Made by a program: the position numbers and the translations under genes | Part shown: positions 1 through 7,346 of the stretch, piece after piece | Numbering within the stretch: position 1 is the first letter of the stretch | Layout: each line of letters begins with the position of its first letter | DNA from: Flavobacteriales bacterium | Lineage (GTDB): Bacteria; Bacteroidota; Bacteroidia; Flavobacteriales_F; PHOS-HE28 | Assembly: GCA_016721005.1 (NCBI GenBank) | Contig: JADKJM010000013.1 | Location: 62,001 to 126,000, forward strand | Reading direction: 5' to 3' | DNA: 64,000 nucleotides | The notes under the pieces: generated by a model | The model's database searches: none | Told to the model about the DNA's origin: nothing | What the model saw: only the letters and a program-made list of their open reading frames with translations

Positions 1-30
1 AGCGCATGACTGAGGACCGTCAGTTCCCTC

Positions 31-1428
31 CTACTCGATCACGAAGGGGAACGACCGCTCGTCAATACGCAAGAAGTACAAACCGCTCGGCAATGCCGTG
101 GTGCGGAGTTCGATCCGGTTGCCCTGTTGTGTCAAAGGCAAGGCGACCAGCTGTCCTGTTGGACCATACACGCGCACGAGTGCAGTTGGAACCACATCAG
201 CAACATACACCACCTCATGCGCCGGGTTCGGCCATACCGTGATCCTTGTGGCGCTACGGTCCGGAGCGATCCCCGTCGTACACGTCTCGAAGGCTCCGGC
301 ATCCAACGTCGCATGCTGGCACCGTGTGCTGTTGCTGACCGGATGAACATACTCGTCCCAAGCGACCAACGGGTAGCTGCTGTTGGCAACGCCAGCGGGA
401 AAACCGAACTGATGTGCGGGTGAAGCGGTGGTGATGTGGTAATCATAGTTCGCTGGGGAATCGAACTGCACGGCGGCGATGGTGCTCCGAAGGTTGGTGA
501 GCGTATCGATGCTCGCAGGCCACGCACCCGCCATGAAATTTCCTCCGCCCGCTAGGATGTTGCTGTAGGCTTTGAAGTAGGCCGCACTCGCCACGCTGAA
601 GAAGCTGCCCACGGTCTTCTCGTTCACCAGCGTGTTGTTGATCGCATAGAGTTCGTGTGGTGTGATGTTGGTCAAGCCTTCAAGCCCGTAACCCACCATG
701 TTGCTGTTCTGCCCTTGCGGTCCTTGTTGCACCACATTGCCGATGAGGTAAGCGGTTCCACCGTTCGGCAGATCGATCTCCCGGCTGGCATCGCCGGTGG
801 CTTCGTTGCTGAAGCGGTTGTACTCGATCACGTTCACTTGCGCGCGACTCTTCAACTCATGCCCTACATGCGCGTGGTGACTGTAGTTGTACCTGAAGAT
901 CAGGCTGTCGACGTGATTGATGTAGAGGTTGTGCGAGAAGCCATCGCCAAAACCGTTGTGATCGAACTCAGTGTGTTCGATGCGGATGGTACTCGGGTTC
1001 ACATCACCCGCAAGGATCCCGTTCTCATTGTCGTGGAAATAGCAATGCAGCACGGTGAGGTGATGTCCTTCCTGACGGATGCCCGCGCCGTTGTTATCGG
1101 GCACGCTGCATTCGCTGAACTCGATGTTCTCCACTGTGGTCCGATCGCCCTGGATCACCCAGATCGCTTTGCCGCCCCACGCATTGCCGTTGCTTTCCAG
1201 GTGCGCCATCCCTCCCATCCCGCGCAACAACAGGTCATTCGCTTGCCAGCGGGCCACATCACTCGGGTAAACTCCTGCTGCGATGTTCACCGTATCGCCA
1301 TTGCCCACCAACGTGGAGACTTGGCTGGGCGTTGTGTACGTCTGCCCGGAGCCCACTTGCCATTGCGTGGCGCTCGCCGTGAGCGTGATCGCCATGCATG
1401 CGCTCAATAGGATCGTCCGGTTGGTCAT
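31..1428 (-). CDS. Secreted right-handed beta-helix protein with T9SS sorting domain
   Basis: The 465-residue product starts with a signal peptide (about residues 1-20, ending SATQ). Its body has the repetitive N/G/I-rich texture of a parallel beta-helix, of the polysaccharide lyase or pectate-lyase-like type, for example the stretch with TTVENIEFSECSV and HHLTVLHCYFHDNENG. The last ~71 residues are a T9SS type A sorting domain: a WPNPAHE motif, a GPTGQLV turn and a terminal SGLYFLRI strand. It is therefore probably exported across the outer membrane by the type IX system and anchored or released. The substrate cannot be told from the sequence; I see no assignable catalytic residues. It is transcribed alone; 200 bp without a gene separate it from the next start. 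A TATCTTCG box lies just upstream of the ATG. Confidence 0.85.
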   Translation of the reverse strand: MTNRTILLSACMAITLTASATQWQVGSGQTYTTPSQVSTLVGNGDTVNIAAGVYPSDVARWQANDLLLRGMGGMAHLESNGNAWGGKAIWVIQGDRTTVENIEFSECSVPDNNGAGIRQEGHHLTVLHCYFHDNENGILAGDVNPSTIRIEHTEFDHNGFGDGFSHNLYINHVDSLIFRYNYSHHAHVGHELKSRAQVNVIEYNRFSNEATGDASREIDLPNGGTAYLIGNVVQQGPQGQNSNMVGYGLEGLTNITPHELYAINNTLVNEKTVGSFFSVASAAYFKAYSNILAGGGNFMAGAWPASIDTLTNLRSTIAAVQFDSPANYDYHITTASPAHQFGFPAGVANSSYPLVAWDEYVHPVSNSTRCQHATLDAGAFETCTTGIAPDRSATRITVWPNPAHEVVYVADVVPTALVRVYGPTGQLVALPLTQQGNRIELRTTALPSGLYFLRIDERSFPFVIE

Positions 1429-1628
1429 GCTTCGAAGATAGTCCCGCTCTTTCCCATCAGCACTTCTTGGGGACGAACTGTAAGGTTATCCGACGTCTCC
1501 CGACAGCAACAGCGCCAACATCGCGTTCCATTACCTGAACCAGGAGATCATCCGCGACCCAACTTGAATGATGGCATGATGATGGTGGCATTTCACATGA
1601 GAACGATCACACCTAAACCCCAACGACC

Positions 1629-2093
1629 ATGAAGACCCTGATGATGATACCGGCTATGTTGATGTTCCTGGGAACGACCCAAGCGCAGGACAGGACCACA
1701 CCTCCGGCGAAGGAGAAACCAGCTGCCACATCGACAACAACAGGTACGGTGGAGTTGCTGAAGGAGCACACCTGCACCGCCGCCTGCGTGGATGGCAAGC
1801 ACATGTATGCACATGGTGAGAAAGGGCACGCCTGTACCGAGGAATGCATGAAGATGCATCATGCAGCAGCGACCGGACATGAAGGCCACGGACATGGTGA
1901 GATGAAGGAGGCGAAGGAAGAAGTGAAGGCGGCAAGTGGTGAAGCGAAGGAGGAAATAATGGAGCAGAAGGGCGAAATGAAGACCCACGTGTGTACCGCA
2001 GCCTGCAAGGATGGCAAGCATGCCTACATGCACGGTGAGAAAGGCCACACGTGCGATGCGACGTGCGCACACATGCGTGAGCGGAAGAAGTAG
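1629..2093 (+). CDS. Small secreted Cys/His-rich protein with duplicated metal-binding-like motif
   Basis: The product has 154 residues and a signal peptide cleaved near residue 20 (TTQAQ). It carries two near-identical ~27-residue units at about residues 47-73 and 120-146. Each has the pattern H-x-C-x3-C-x-D-G-K-H-x-Y-x-H-G-E-K-G-H-x-C-x3-C. A His/Lys/Glu-rich linker joins them (GHEGHGHGEMKEAKEE). Four Cys and four His per unit in fixed spacing suggest a periplasmic metal-binding protein, but I do not recognise the family and assign no function. It lies between the beta-helix gene and a convergent permease gene and shares a terminator hairpin with the latter. Confidence 0.7.
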   Translation: MKTLMMIPAMLMFLGTTQAQDRTTPPAKEKPAATSTTTGTVELLKEHTCTAACVDGKHMYAHGEKGHACTEECMKMHHAAATGHEGHGHGEMKEAKEEVKAASGEAKEEIMEQKGEMKTHVCTAACKDGKHAYMHGEKGHTCDATCAHMRERKK

Positions 2094-2118
2094 ACCGCGC
2101 GACACCTCAACGAGCGAA

Positions 2119-2160
2119 AGCCGGTGAACGCTTGCACAGCGATCACCGGCTTCGTTCGTT
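2119..2160. terminator. Bidirectional terminator hairpin
   Basis: A 9-bp perfect stem (AGCCGGTGA at 2119-2127, TCACCGGCT at 2143-2151) is extended by an imperfect CGAACGAA-type pairing. It lies between the convergent ends of the Cys/His-rich gene (2093) and the permease gene (2165). The U-tract is weak (TTCGTTCGTT), so the call rests mainly on position and stem. Confidence 0.55.
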
Positions 2161-2164
2161 CACC

Positions 2165-3925
2165 TCAAATGATCAGGCGCACGCCGCCGAGATCGGCCAC
2201 ACGATAAGGGAAGTGATCTCCGGGGGAGCCGATGAACATGAAGTTCTTCGGGATCTTCCAGTCGTTGCTGAGTTGCTCCACCAGTTCAGGTCCGAAGATG
2301 CCGCGCAAGCTGATGAAGTCGATATCGATATCCGGATACACACGATCGAGCACTGCGATGTCGTTCAGGAAATCCTGTGACACCTCCTGATCATCCTTCA
2401 ACACGGTCACGACGCGCAGTTTCTTGGTGATCTCGTTGTTCTCCACGTACATCATCACGCGGTTGATCACGGAGATATCATCCCCTTTGGTGAAGTACAC
2501 GAACTCCTGCTGGGTGAGTTCCCGGATCGTGCGCGAGAGTCGCAAGCGGCTCGCCGCAGCGAGGTGTTGAAGCGAATCCAGGAAACTGGAGACCACCACC
2601 ATCAGGTACTCCAGGATCACGTTCCGTTTCAGGAAGATGTAAATGGTCAGCATCGCGGGGATGAAGTATTGCAGGAAGACCACGAGCAGTTCCGGATGCA
2701 AACGCACGTTCGCGTAGAGCGCCACCACCACCGCCATCAATGCAATGGCGACCACGAACGGCGCAGCGGATTCCGGGCGGGGCAACCGGGACCGGGTGAT
2801 CTTCAGGAGGAAATTCCCATAGGCGAAGAAGGCCATCACGGTGAGGAAGGAGATGGTATAGACGCCGGCCAATGCGCCGACCTCACCGTTGGTGATCATC
2901 AGGACCGACAGGCAGAGCAGGAAGAACAGGATCAGGATGCGCGGTGAACTGCCTCGCTTGTTCTCCTTCAGAAGGAATTGAGGAAGCACGCGATCGAGCG
3001 TCATCCGGCGCATCAATCCGCCCACACCCACGAAGCTGGTGAGCACGGCCCCGCAAAGCACAAGGACCGCATCGATGGAGATCGCCGTGGAAAGCCACGG
3101 ACCACCGATCTCCATGCCCATGAACGAGAGCAGCGCATTGGAGTTCTCACCCACTTTGGCGAGCGGAAGAAGCATCACTGCAAGGAGCGCCATCAGCGGA
3201 TTGATGATGGTGACCGCGAGCCACATGTTGCGCAGGGTCTTGCGGAAAACACCCGGCGCCTGTTCCTCCACGAAGTTGGCCGAGCTCTCGAAGCCGCTCA
3301 CCCCAAGCATGGCCGCGCCGAACCCGAAGAACAAGGCGGTCGCAATTCCTGCTCCTCCTGGAAGTGGTGCCGAGAAGTTCAAGCTGGCGATGGATAGATC
3401 ATGCGTCGCCAGGAAGAACGCACCACCGACCAAGAGCAGCCCCATGGTAGCCAAGTGGGTGATGAAGATGATGATCGCAACGATGGCCGATTCCCCGATC
3501 CCCCCGATGGTCAACAGAAGGAAAACGACAAGGACACCGATGGTCGCCTTGATGAGCGGCAGTCCTTCCACCAGGTTGTGCAGGTAGTGCATGGCCTCGG
3601 TGGCGCTGATCACCGCTGTGGCCATGTAGCTGAGGATCGTGAGACAGGCAGCCACACTCGCGTTCGTCTTGTTGGTGGTATTGAGCAGTACGTTGTACGC
3701 TCCACCGTTCAAGGGTAACGCGCCGACCACTTCACCATAGATCTTCCGGTAGAGGAAGAGCACACCGGCCACAAGCGCCAACGCGACAAAGGCCCATGGC
3801 CCCGCGTAGCCAATGGTCAGCGCACTCACGTAAAGGCAACTGCTGGTGATGTCGTTCCCGCAGATCGCGGTAGCCGCAAGAGAGCCGAGCTTCTTCGGAC
3901 TATGAGTGGTTCGATCAGGGGTCAT
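2165..3925 (-). CDS. APC-superfamily amino acid permease
   Basis: The 586-residue product is a multi-pass membrane protein with about 12 hydrophobic segments in residues 20-430. The first helix carries the APC-type pattern (ATAICGNDITSSCLYVSAL), and GFGAAMLGVSGFESSANFVEEQ is the conserved helix 6 region of the family. A ~150-residue soluble C-terminal tail follows. It is expected to be an inner-membrane amino acid or amine transporter; the substrate is unknown. It is translationally coupled to the upstream aminotransferase gene: that gene's TGA overlaps a GTG at 3931, and ATG 3925 is two codons further on. I chose the ATG; the GTG is equally possible. Confidence 0.8.
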   Translation of the reverse strand: MTPDRTTHSPKKLGSLAATAICGNDITSSCLYVSALTIGYAGPWAFVALALVAGVLFLYRKIYGEVVGALPLNGGAYNVLLNTTNKTNASVAACLTILSYMATAVISATEAMHYLHNLVEGLPLIKATIGVLVVFLLLTIGGIGESAIVAIIIFITHLATMGLLLVGGAFFLATHDLSIASLNFSAPLPGGAGIATALFFGFGAAMLGVSGFESSANFVEEQAPGVFRKTLRNMWLAVTIINPLMALLAVMLLPLAKVGENSNALLSFMGMEIGGPWLSTAISIDAVLVLCGAVLTSFVGVGGLMRRMTLDRVLPQFLLKENKRGSSPRILILFFLLCLSVLMITNGEVGALAGVYTISFLTVMAFFAYGNFLLKITRSRLPRPESAAPFVVAIALMAVVVALYANVRLHPELLVVFLQYFIPAMLTIYIFLKRNVILEYLMVVVSSFLDSLQHLAAASRLRLSRTIRELTQQEFVYFTKGDDISVINRVMMYVENNEITKKLRVVTVLKDDQEVSQDFLNDIAVLDRVYPDIDIDFISLRGIFGPELVEQLSNDWKIPKNFMFIGSPGDHFPYRVADLGGVRLII

Positions 3926-3927
3926 GT

Positions 3928-5133
3928 TCACGCAGCAACTCCTTCTGTCGCCTTCCTAACAGCCACTTCCATCTTCGTGAGCATGGCATCCAACTCGGCT
4001 TCCGTCCACGTCACTCGGATGTTGAAGCTGATCAAGCGGCTCATGACCGCATCGGTCTTCGGGAACTTCAGCGTCTTCAGATCCTGCGGCAGGCCGAGCT
4101 CATGCGCTACCATGCGGTAGGGCATGTTCAGGTCCTTCAGGTGATCCCACTGCTTGATGTAGTGGTACATGTTGTCGAACCAATACCCCACACCGATCCC
4201 AGCCTCACCAAGGTTCTTCACGCACGCGCGCGCCGTGGTCTCATCGGGCATCAGCAGGTGGAAGAATGTGGCGCTGTCACCGGCATCGTCGCATTGTTTG
4301 CGGAACGAGAGTCCGGGGATCTTCGACAAGCGCTCTTGGATGATCGACTTGTGTTTCCGCTGCTGGCTGATGATGTATGGCAGCTTGCGTGCTTGGGCCA
4401 GGCCGATCGCCGCGTTGATCTCGCCCATGCGGAAGTTGCTGCCCATGATCGGGTGCGGTTCCATGCCACGGTTGTTGCCCTCGTGGTTGTGACCGTGATC
4501 GCTGAAGTATTCCGCGGTCTTGATCAGCGCTTCCTCGTTGGTGATGATCACACCGCCTTCCCCGCACGTATTGATCTTGAAAAAGTCGAAGCTGAAGCTG
4601 CCCATCTTGCCGTAGAGGCCGAGGTGCTTGCCCTTGTAGGTGGCGCCGAGCGCTTGCGCGGTGTCCTCGATCAGCATCACGTTCTTCTCGCTGCACACCG
4701 CCATGATCCCATCGAGATCCGCAGAAGCACCACACATATGCACGAGCAGCACGGCCTTGGTCTTCGGGCCGCACACCGCGCGAATGCCTTCCGCGCTCAT
4801 GCAAAGCGTCTCATCGATCTCGGCGAACACGGGCAACGCACCTGCCATCAACACGCTCTCGATCGTGGCGATGAAGGTGAAGGGCGGAACGATCACTTCA
4901 TCGCCATAGCCCACGCCACACGCCGCGAGCATGGTGCTCACCGCCGTGCTGCCACTGCTCACGGCCAGCGCGTGCTTCGCGCCGGTGAATTTCGCGATCT
5001 CGGCCTCGAAGTCCTTCGACTTCCAATGGCCCTTGCGCGCATCGTCGTGGTTGTACCGGAAGAGCACGCCCGTATTCAGGACGTCCATCACTTCCTTGCG
5101 CTCCTCGTCTCCGAATAACTCCGTGCCTGGCAT
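3928..5133 (-). CDS. DegT/DnrJ/EryC1/StrS-family sugar aminotransferase (KdnA-like)
   Basis: A 401-residue PLP-dependent fold-type I aminotransferase of the sugar nucleotide type. The PLP lysine is K186 in SFDFFKINTCGEGG, and D157 in the EDTAQ motif is the ring-nitrogen aspartate. Across its length it resembles KdnA, the 8-amino-3,8-dideoxy-octulosonate transaminase, including the opening MPGTELFGDEE and the VHMCG motif. That similarity is from memory, so the exact substrate is inferred only. The start at 5133 is supported by a TACTTTTG -7 box at 5153-5160 on the same strand, about 20 nt upstream; a longer reading would run into the divergent gene's promoter. It is followed by the coupled permease gene. 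Confidence 0.8.
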   Translation of the reverse strand: MPGTELFGDEERKEVMDVLNTGVLFRYNHDDARKGHWKSKDFEAEIAKFTGAKHALAVSSGSTAVSTMLAACGVGYGDEVIVPPFTFIATIESVLMAGALPVFAEIDETLCMSAEGIRAVCGPKTKAVLLVHMCGASADLDGIMAVCSEKNVMLIEDTAQALGATYKGKHLGLYGKMGSFSFDFFKINTCGEGGVIITNEEALIKTAEYFSDHGHNHEGNNRGMEPHPIMGSNFRMGEINAAIGLAQARKLPYIISQQRKHKSIIQERLSKIPGLSFRKQCDDAGDSATFFHLLMPDETTARACVKNLGEAGIGVGYWFDNMYHYIKQWDHLKDLNMPYRMVAHELGLPQDLKTLKFPKTDAVMSRLISFNIRVTWTEAELDAMLTKMEVAVRKATEGVAA

Positions 5134-5152
5134 GTGGTCTTCTTTGGTGGGC

Positions 5153-5160
5153 CAAAAGTA
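5153..5160 (-). promoter_or_regulatory. -7 box TACTTTTG for the aminotransferase gene
   Basis: On the minus strand, TACTTTTG matches the Bacteroidota -7 consensus TAnnTTTG. It sits 19 nt before ATG 5133 and thereby fixes the start of the aminotransferase. Confidence 0.5.
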
Positions 5161-5243
5161 GCCGCGTGTAAGGATGTCGCCATTCGCCCGACCCCACAAT
5201 ACCAACTCCGGGACGCGTTCGTTCCTTGCGCTGATCCCTCCAC

Positions 5244-6212
5244 ATGCGAACCACCACTCTCCTACTCTGCTTGACCCTTGGCGCTTTCTCGATCGACGCG
5301 CATGCACAAGGATGCAGCGATGCTGGCGCGTGTACCGCAGGTCCGATCGGCGAATTGCACATGGGTGACAGCACCTCCACCGATGACGCGCGCCACTTCG
5401 CGCGACTCGGGTTCAGCATCGCGGGTGGCGAGCAAAGCACTTCGATCCTGCAGGTCGTTCCGGAGATCGGCTTCGGCATCACCGATCGTTTCGGAGTGCA
5501 GTTGAAGGTCCCGTACATCAGCGCTTCCGGGAAGTTGGGTGATAACAGCGGCGTGGGGGATCCGACATTCACTGCTTCCTATGCGTTCATTAAAGAGCGG
5601 AACCAAAGGCTCGATGCGATCGTGGGTGTGAAGGTCAACGCGAACAACGCGGATGCCTCCACCACCGAAGGCCTTTCACTGCCCATGCCCTACCAGACCA
5701 GCTTGGGGACCACGGATCTGCTCCTCGGTGTGAATTACCGCCGCGGGCGGATCAGCGTGGCACTGGCTTACCAGCATGTACTGTCGAACCAGAACGAGAA
5801 TGGCTTCTTCGGACCTGAGGGCATCGATTCCCTCGACGCGATCGGATACTTCTCAAGCGCACGACTAGTACGCGCGAATGATGCCGTGGCCCGCGTACAG
5901 TACGCGATCCCCATCGGCAAACTCGTTGTACAACCTGGACTACTTGCGATCAACCATTTGCAAATGGACAGCGAGCTTATTGTTCCACAAGGTGGTGGTA
6001 GCGTCGGTCCAACCAATACAACGCCACAACGTGTGGATGTCACCGGTTCCGGCGGCCTAACGCTCAACCTCACCGTGGATGCACGTTACCCATTGAACGA
6101 CCACCTTTCACTGGAGGCTGCGTACGGTTCACCGCTCGTGGTCCGCGAAACGCGGCCGGATGGATTGACGCGATCCTTCGTGTTGACCGTAGGCCTGCGC
6201 TACGCGTTCTGA
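5244..6212 (+). CDS. Outer-membrane-barrel-like transporter protein (tandem copy 1)
   Basis: The 322-residue product has a signal peptide cleaved after DAHAQ. Amphipathic beta-strand repeats and a C-terminal aromatic strand (TVGLRYAF) suggest an outer-membrane beta-barrel. The segment FGIGITDRFGVQLKVPYISAS resembles the phenol-degradation MetA/transporter barrel families. A short Cys-pair segment (CSDAGACTAG) follows the signal peptide. It is divergent from the aminotransferase gene and is followed by a paralogue of matching layout. Function unknown; probably a passive channel or surface structure. Confidence 0.6.
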   Translation: MRTTTLLLCLTLGAFSIDAHAQGCSDAGACTAGPIGELHMGDSTSTDDARHFARLGFSIAGGEQSTSILQVVPEIGFGITDRFGVQLKVPYISASGKLGDNSGVGDPTFTASYAFIKERNQRLDAIVGVKVNANNADASTTEGLSLPMPYQTSLGTTDLLLGVNYRRGRISVALAYQHVLSNQNENGFFGPEGIDSLDAIGYFSSARLVRANDAVARVQYAIPIGKLVVQPGLLAINHLQMDSELIVPQGGGSVGPTNTTPQRVDVTGSGGLTLNLTVDARYPLNDHLSLEAAYGSPLVVRETRPDGLTRSFVLTVGLRYAF

Positions 6213-6354
6213 GGCCCCGAACCGATCGATCACCGTAGCCTGGTTATGGAACGAAGGCGAAATGAAGTCATCCGTTGCGTGGTCAGATGGGGAATTGGTG
6301 ATATTTGGTCGAATGTGATCGAACCATTTACGGGATCCAATGTCCTTGACCATC

Positions 6355-7326
6355 ATGAACGGATCGATCCGCGGGTTAGCGTTGGTCATTCACTGCGCAC
6401 TCGGGTTCCCGAACCTGATGGCCCAGGGAAGCGGCGATGCCGGAGCAGGACAACTAGGACCCATTGGCCTTTTGGAGTTGGAGCGGGATACCGCCAACCA
6501 ATTCAGTGGGCGGGTTGGGCTTGGATACTCTTACGGGATCGGTGAACGCGATACCCGCATCGCGCGGATCACTGCCGATGTTCATTTCCACATTGGTGAT
6601 CGCGTTGGACTCCACCTCAGCATCCCTTACGTATCCGTTCAAGGTGAACTCAGCAATAAGAATGCGAATGGCGATCCTATCATGTCGGCGTCTTATGAAT
6701 TCTTGCGATCGGCACGGCACAGCCTTACTGGTATCCTTGGCGTTCGGATCCCATTAGGACCTACTCGATTGGATGTGGCCTTCCTACCAGAGAATGGACA
6801 ACTCGACTTGCCGATGTGTTATCAGCCCGGACTCGGCTCTACGGATGTTCTATTTGGTATCAATTGGCGCCGAGACCGCTTCAGGGTCGGCGTGGTGTTT
6901 CAGCATGTGCTCACAGACAACAATAAGAACCAGTACTACAATTCCGGCTGGGCGTTCCATGATCGCCCAGGCTTGGATTACACGGAAGGCCGTTATCTAC
7001 GGCGCGCCGATGATGCGGTCCTTCGCGTTCAGTATGTGATCAACCATGGCTCCCTATACGTGCGGCCAGGCTTGCTCGGCATCTATCATCTGAAGGATGA
7101 CGAACGAGTTCAGGGTCATCCCAGTTCCCCGCTATACTATGCGGTCCTTCCGATCGCGGACTCTGAAGGACTTACGTTGAACTGGACAGCCGACATAGGA
7201 GTGGCTCTCGGAAAGCGCGTGCTCTTTGAAGCATCATTCACTGCTCCCATCGTCCAACGAGCCCTTATGCCGGACGGCCTGTCGCGTTCCTGGGTAGCCG
7301 GATCGAGCGTCAGTATCAGATTCTGA
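6355..7326 (+). CDS. Outer-membrane-barrel-like transporter protein (tandem copy 2)
   Basis: A 323-residue paralogue of the preceding gene. Shared features are the SGDAGA-x-GPIG segment after the signal peptide, the GDRVGLHLSIPYVSVQGELS strand pair, a GxGSTDVLFGINWRRxR segment, LRRADDAVLRVQYVI, and a C-terminal LSRSWV...SIRF strand. I chose the ATG at 6355, which gives a plausible signal peptide (GLALVIHCALGF...MAQG); an ATG at 6340 is in frame. Base composition is visibly less GC-rich than copy 1, so the copies have diverged or one has been replaced. It probably shares a transcript with the following GH38 gene, 20 bp downstream. Confidence 0.6.
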   Translation: MNGSIRGLALVIHCALGFPNLMAQGSGDAGAGQLGPIGLLELERDTANQFSGRVGLGYSYGIGERDTRIARITADVHFHIGDRVGLHLSIPYVSVQGELSNKNANGDPIMSASYEFLRSARHSLTGILGVRIPLGPTRLDVAFLPENGQLDLPMCYQPGLGSTDVLFGINWRRDRFRVGVVFQHVLTDNNKNQYYNSGWAFHDRPGLDYTEGRYLRRADDAVLRVQYVINHGSLYVRPGLLGIYHLKDDERVQGHPSSPLYYAVLPIADSEGLTLNWTADIGVALGKRVLFEASFTAPIVQRALMPDGLSRSWVAGSSVSIRF

Positions 7327-7346
7327 ACGGCGATTACCTTGGTCGA

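Noticed and set aside
1598..1609. TGA-N6-TCA upstream of the Cys/His-rich gene as a sixth Crp/Fnr site
   Set aside because: No TTTG-type box lies 33.5 bp away on either strand; the expected position falls inside the gene. About 16 such cores are expected in the window by chance.
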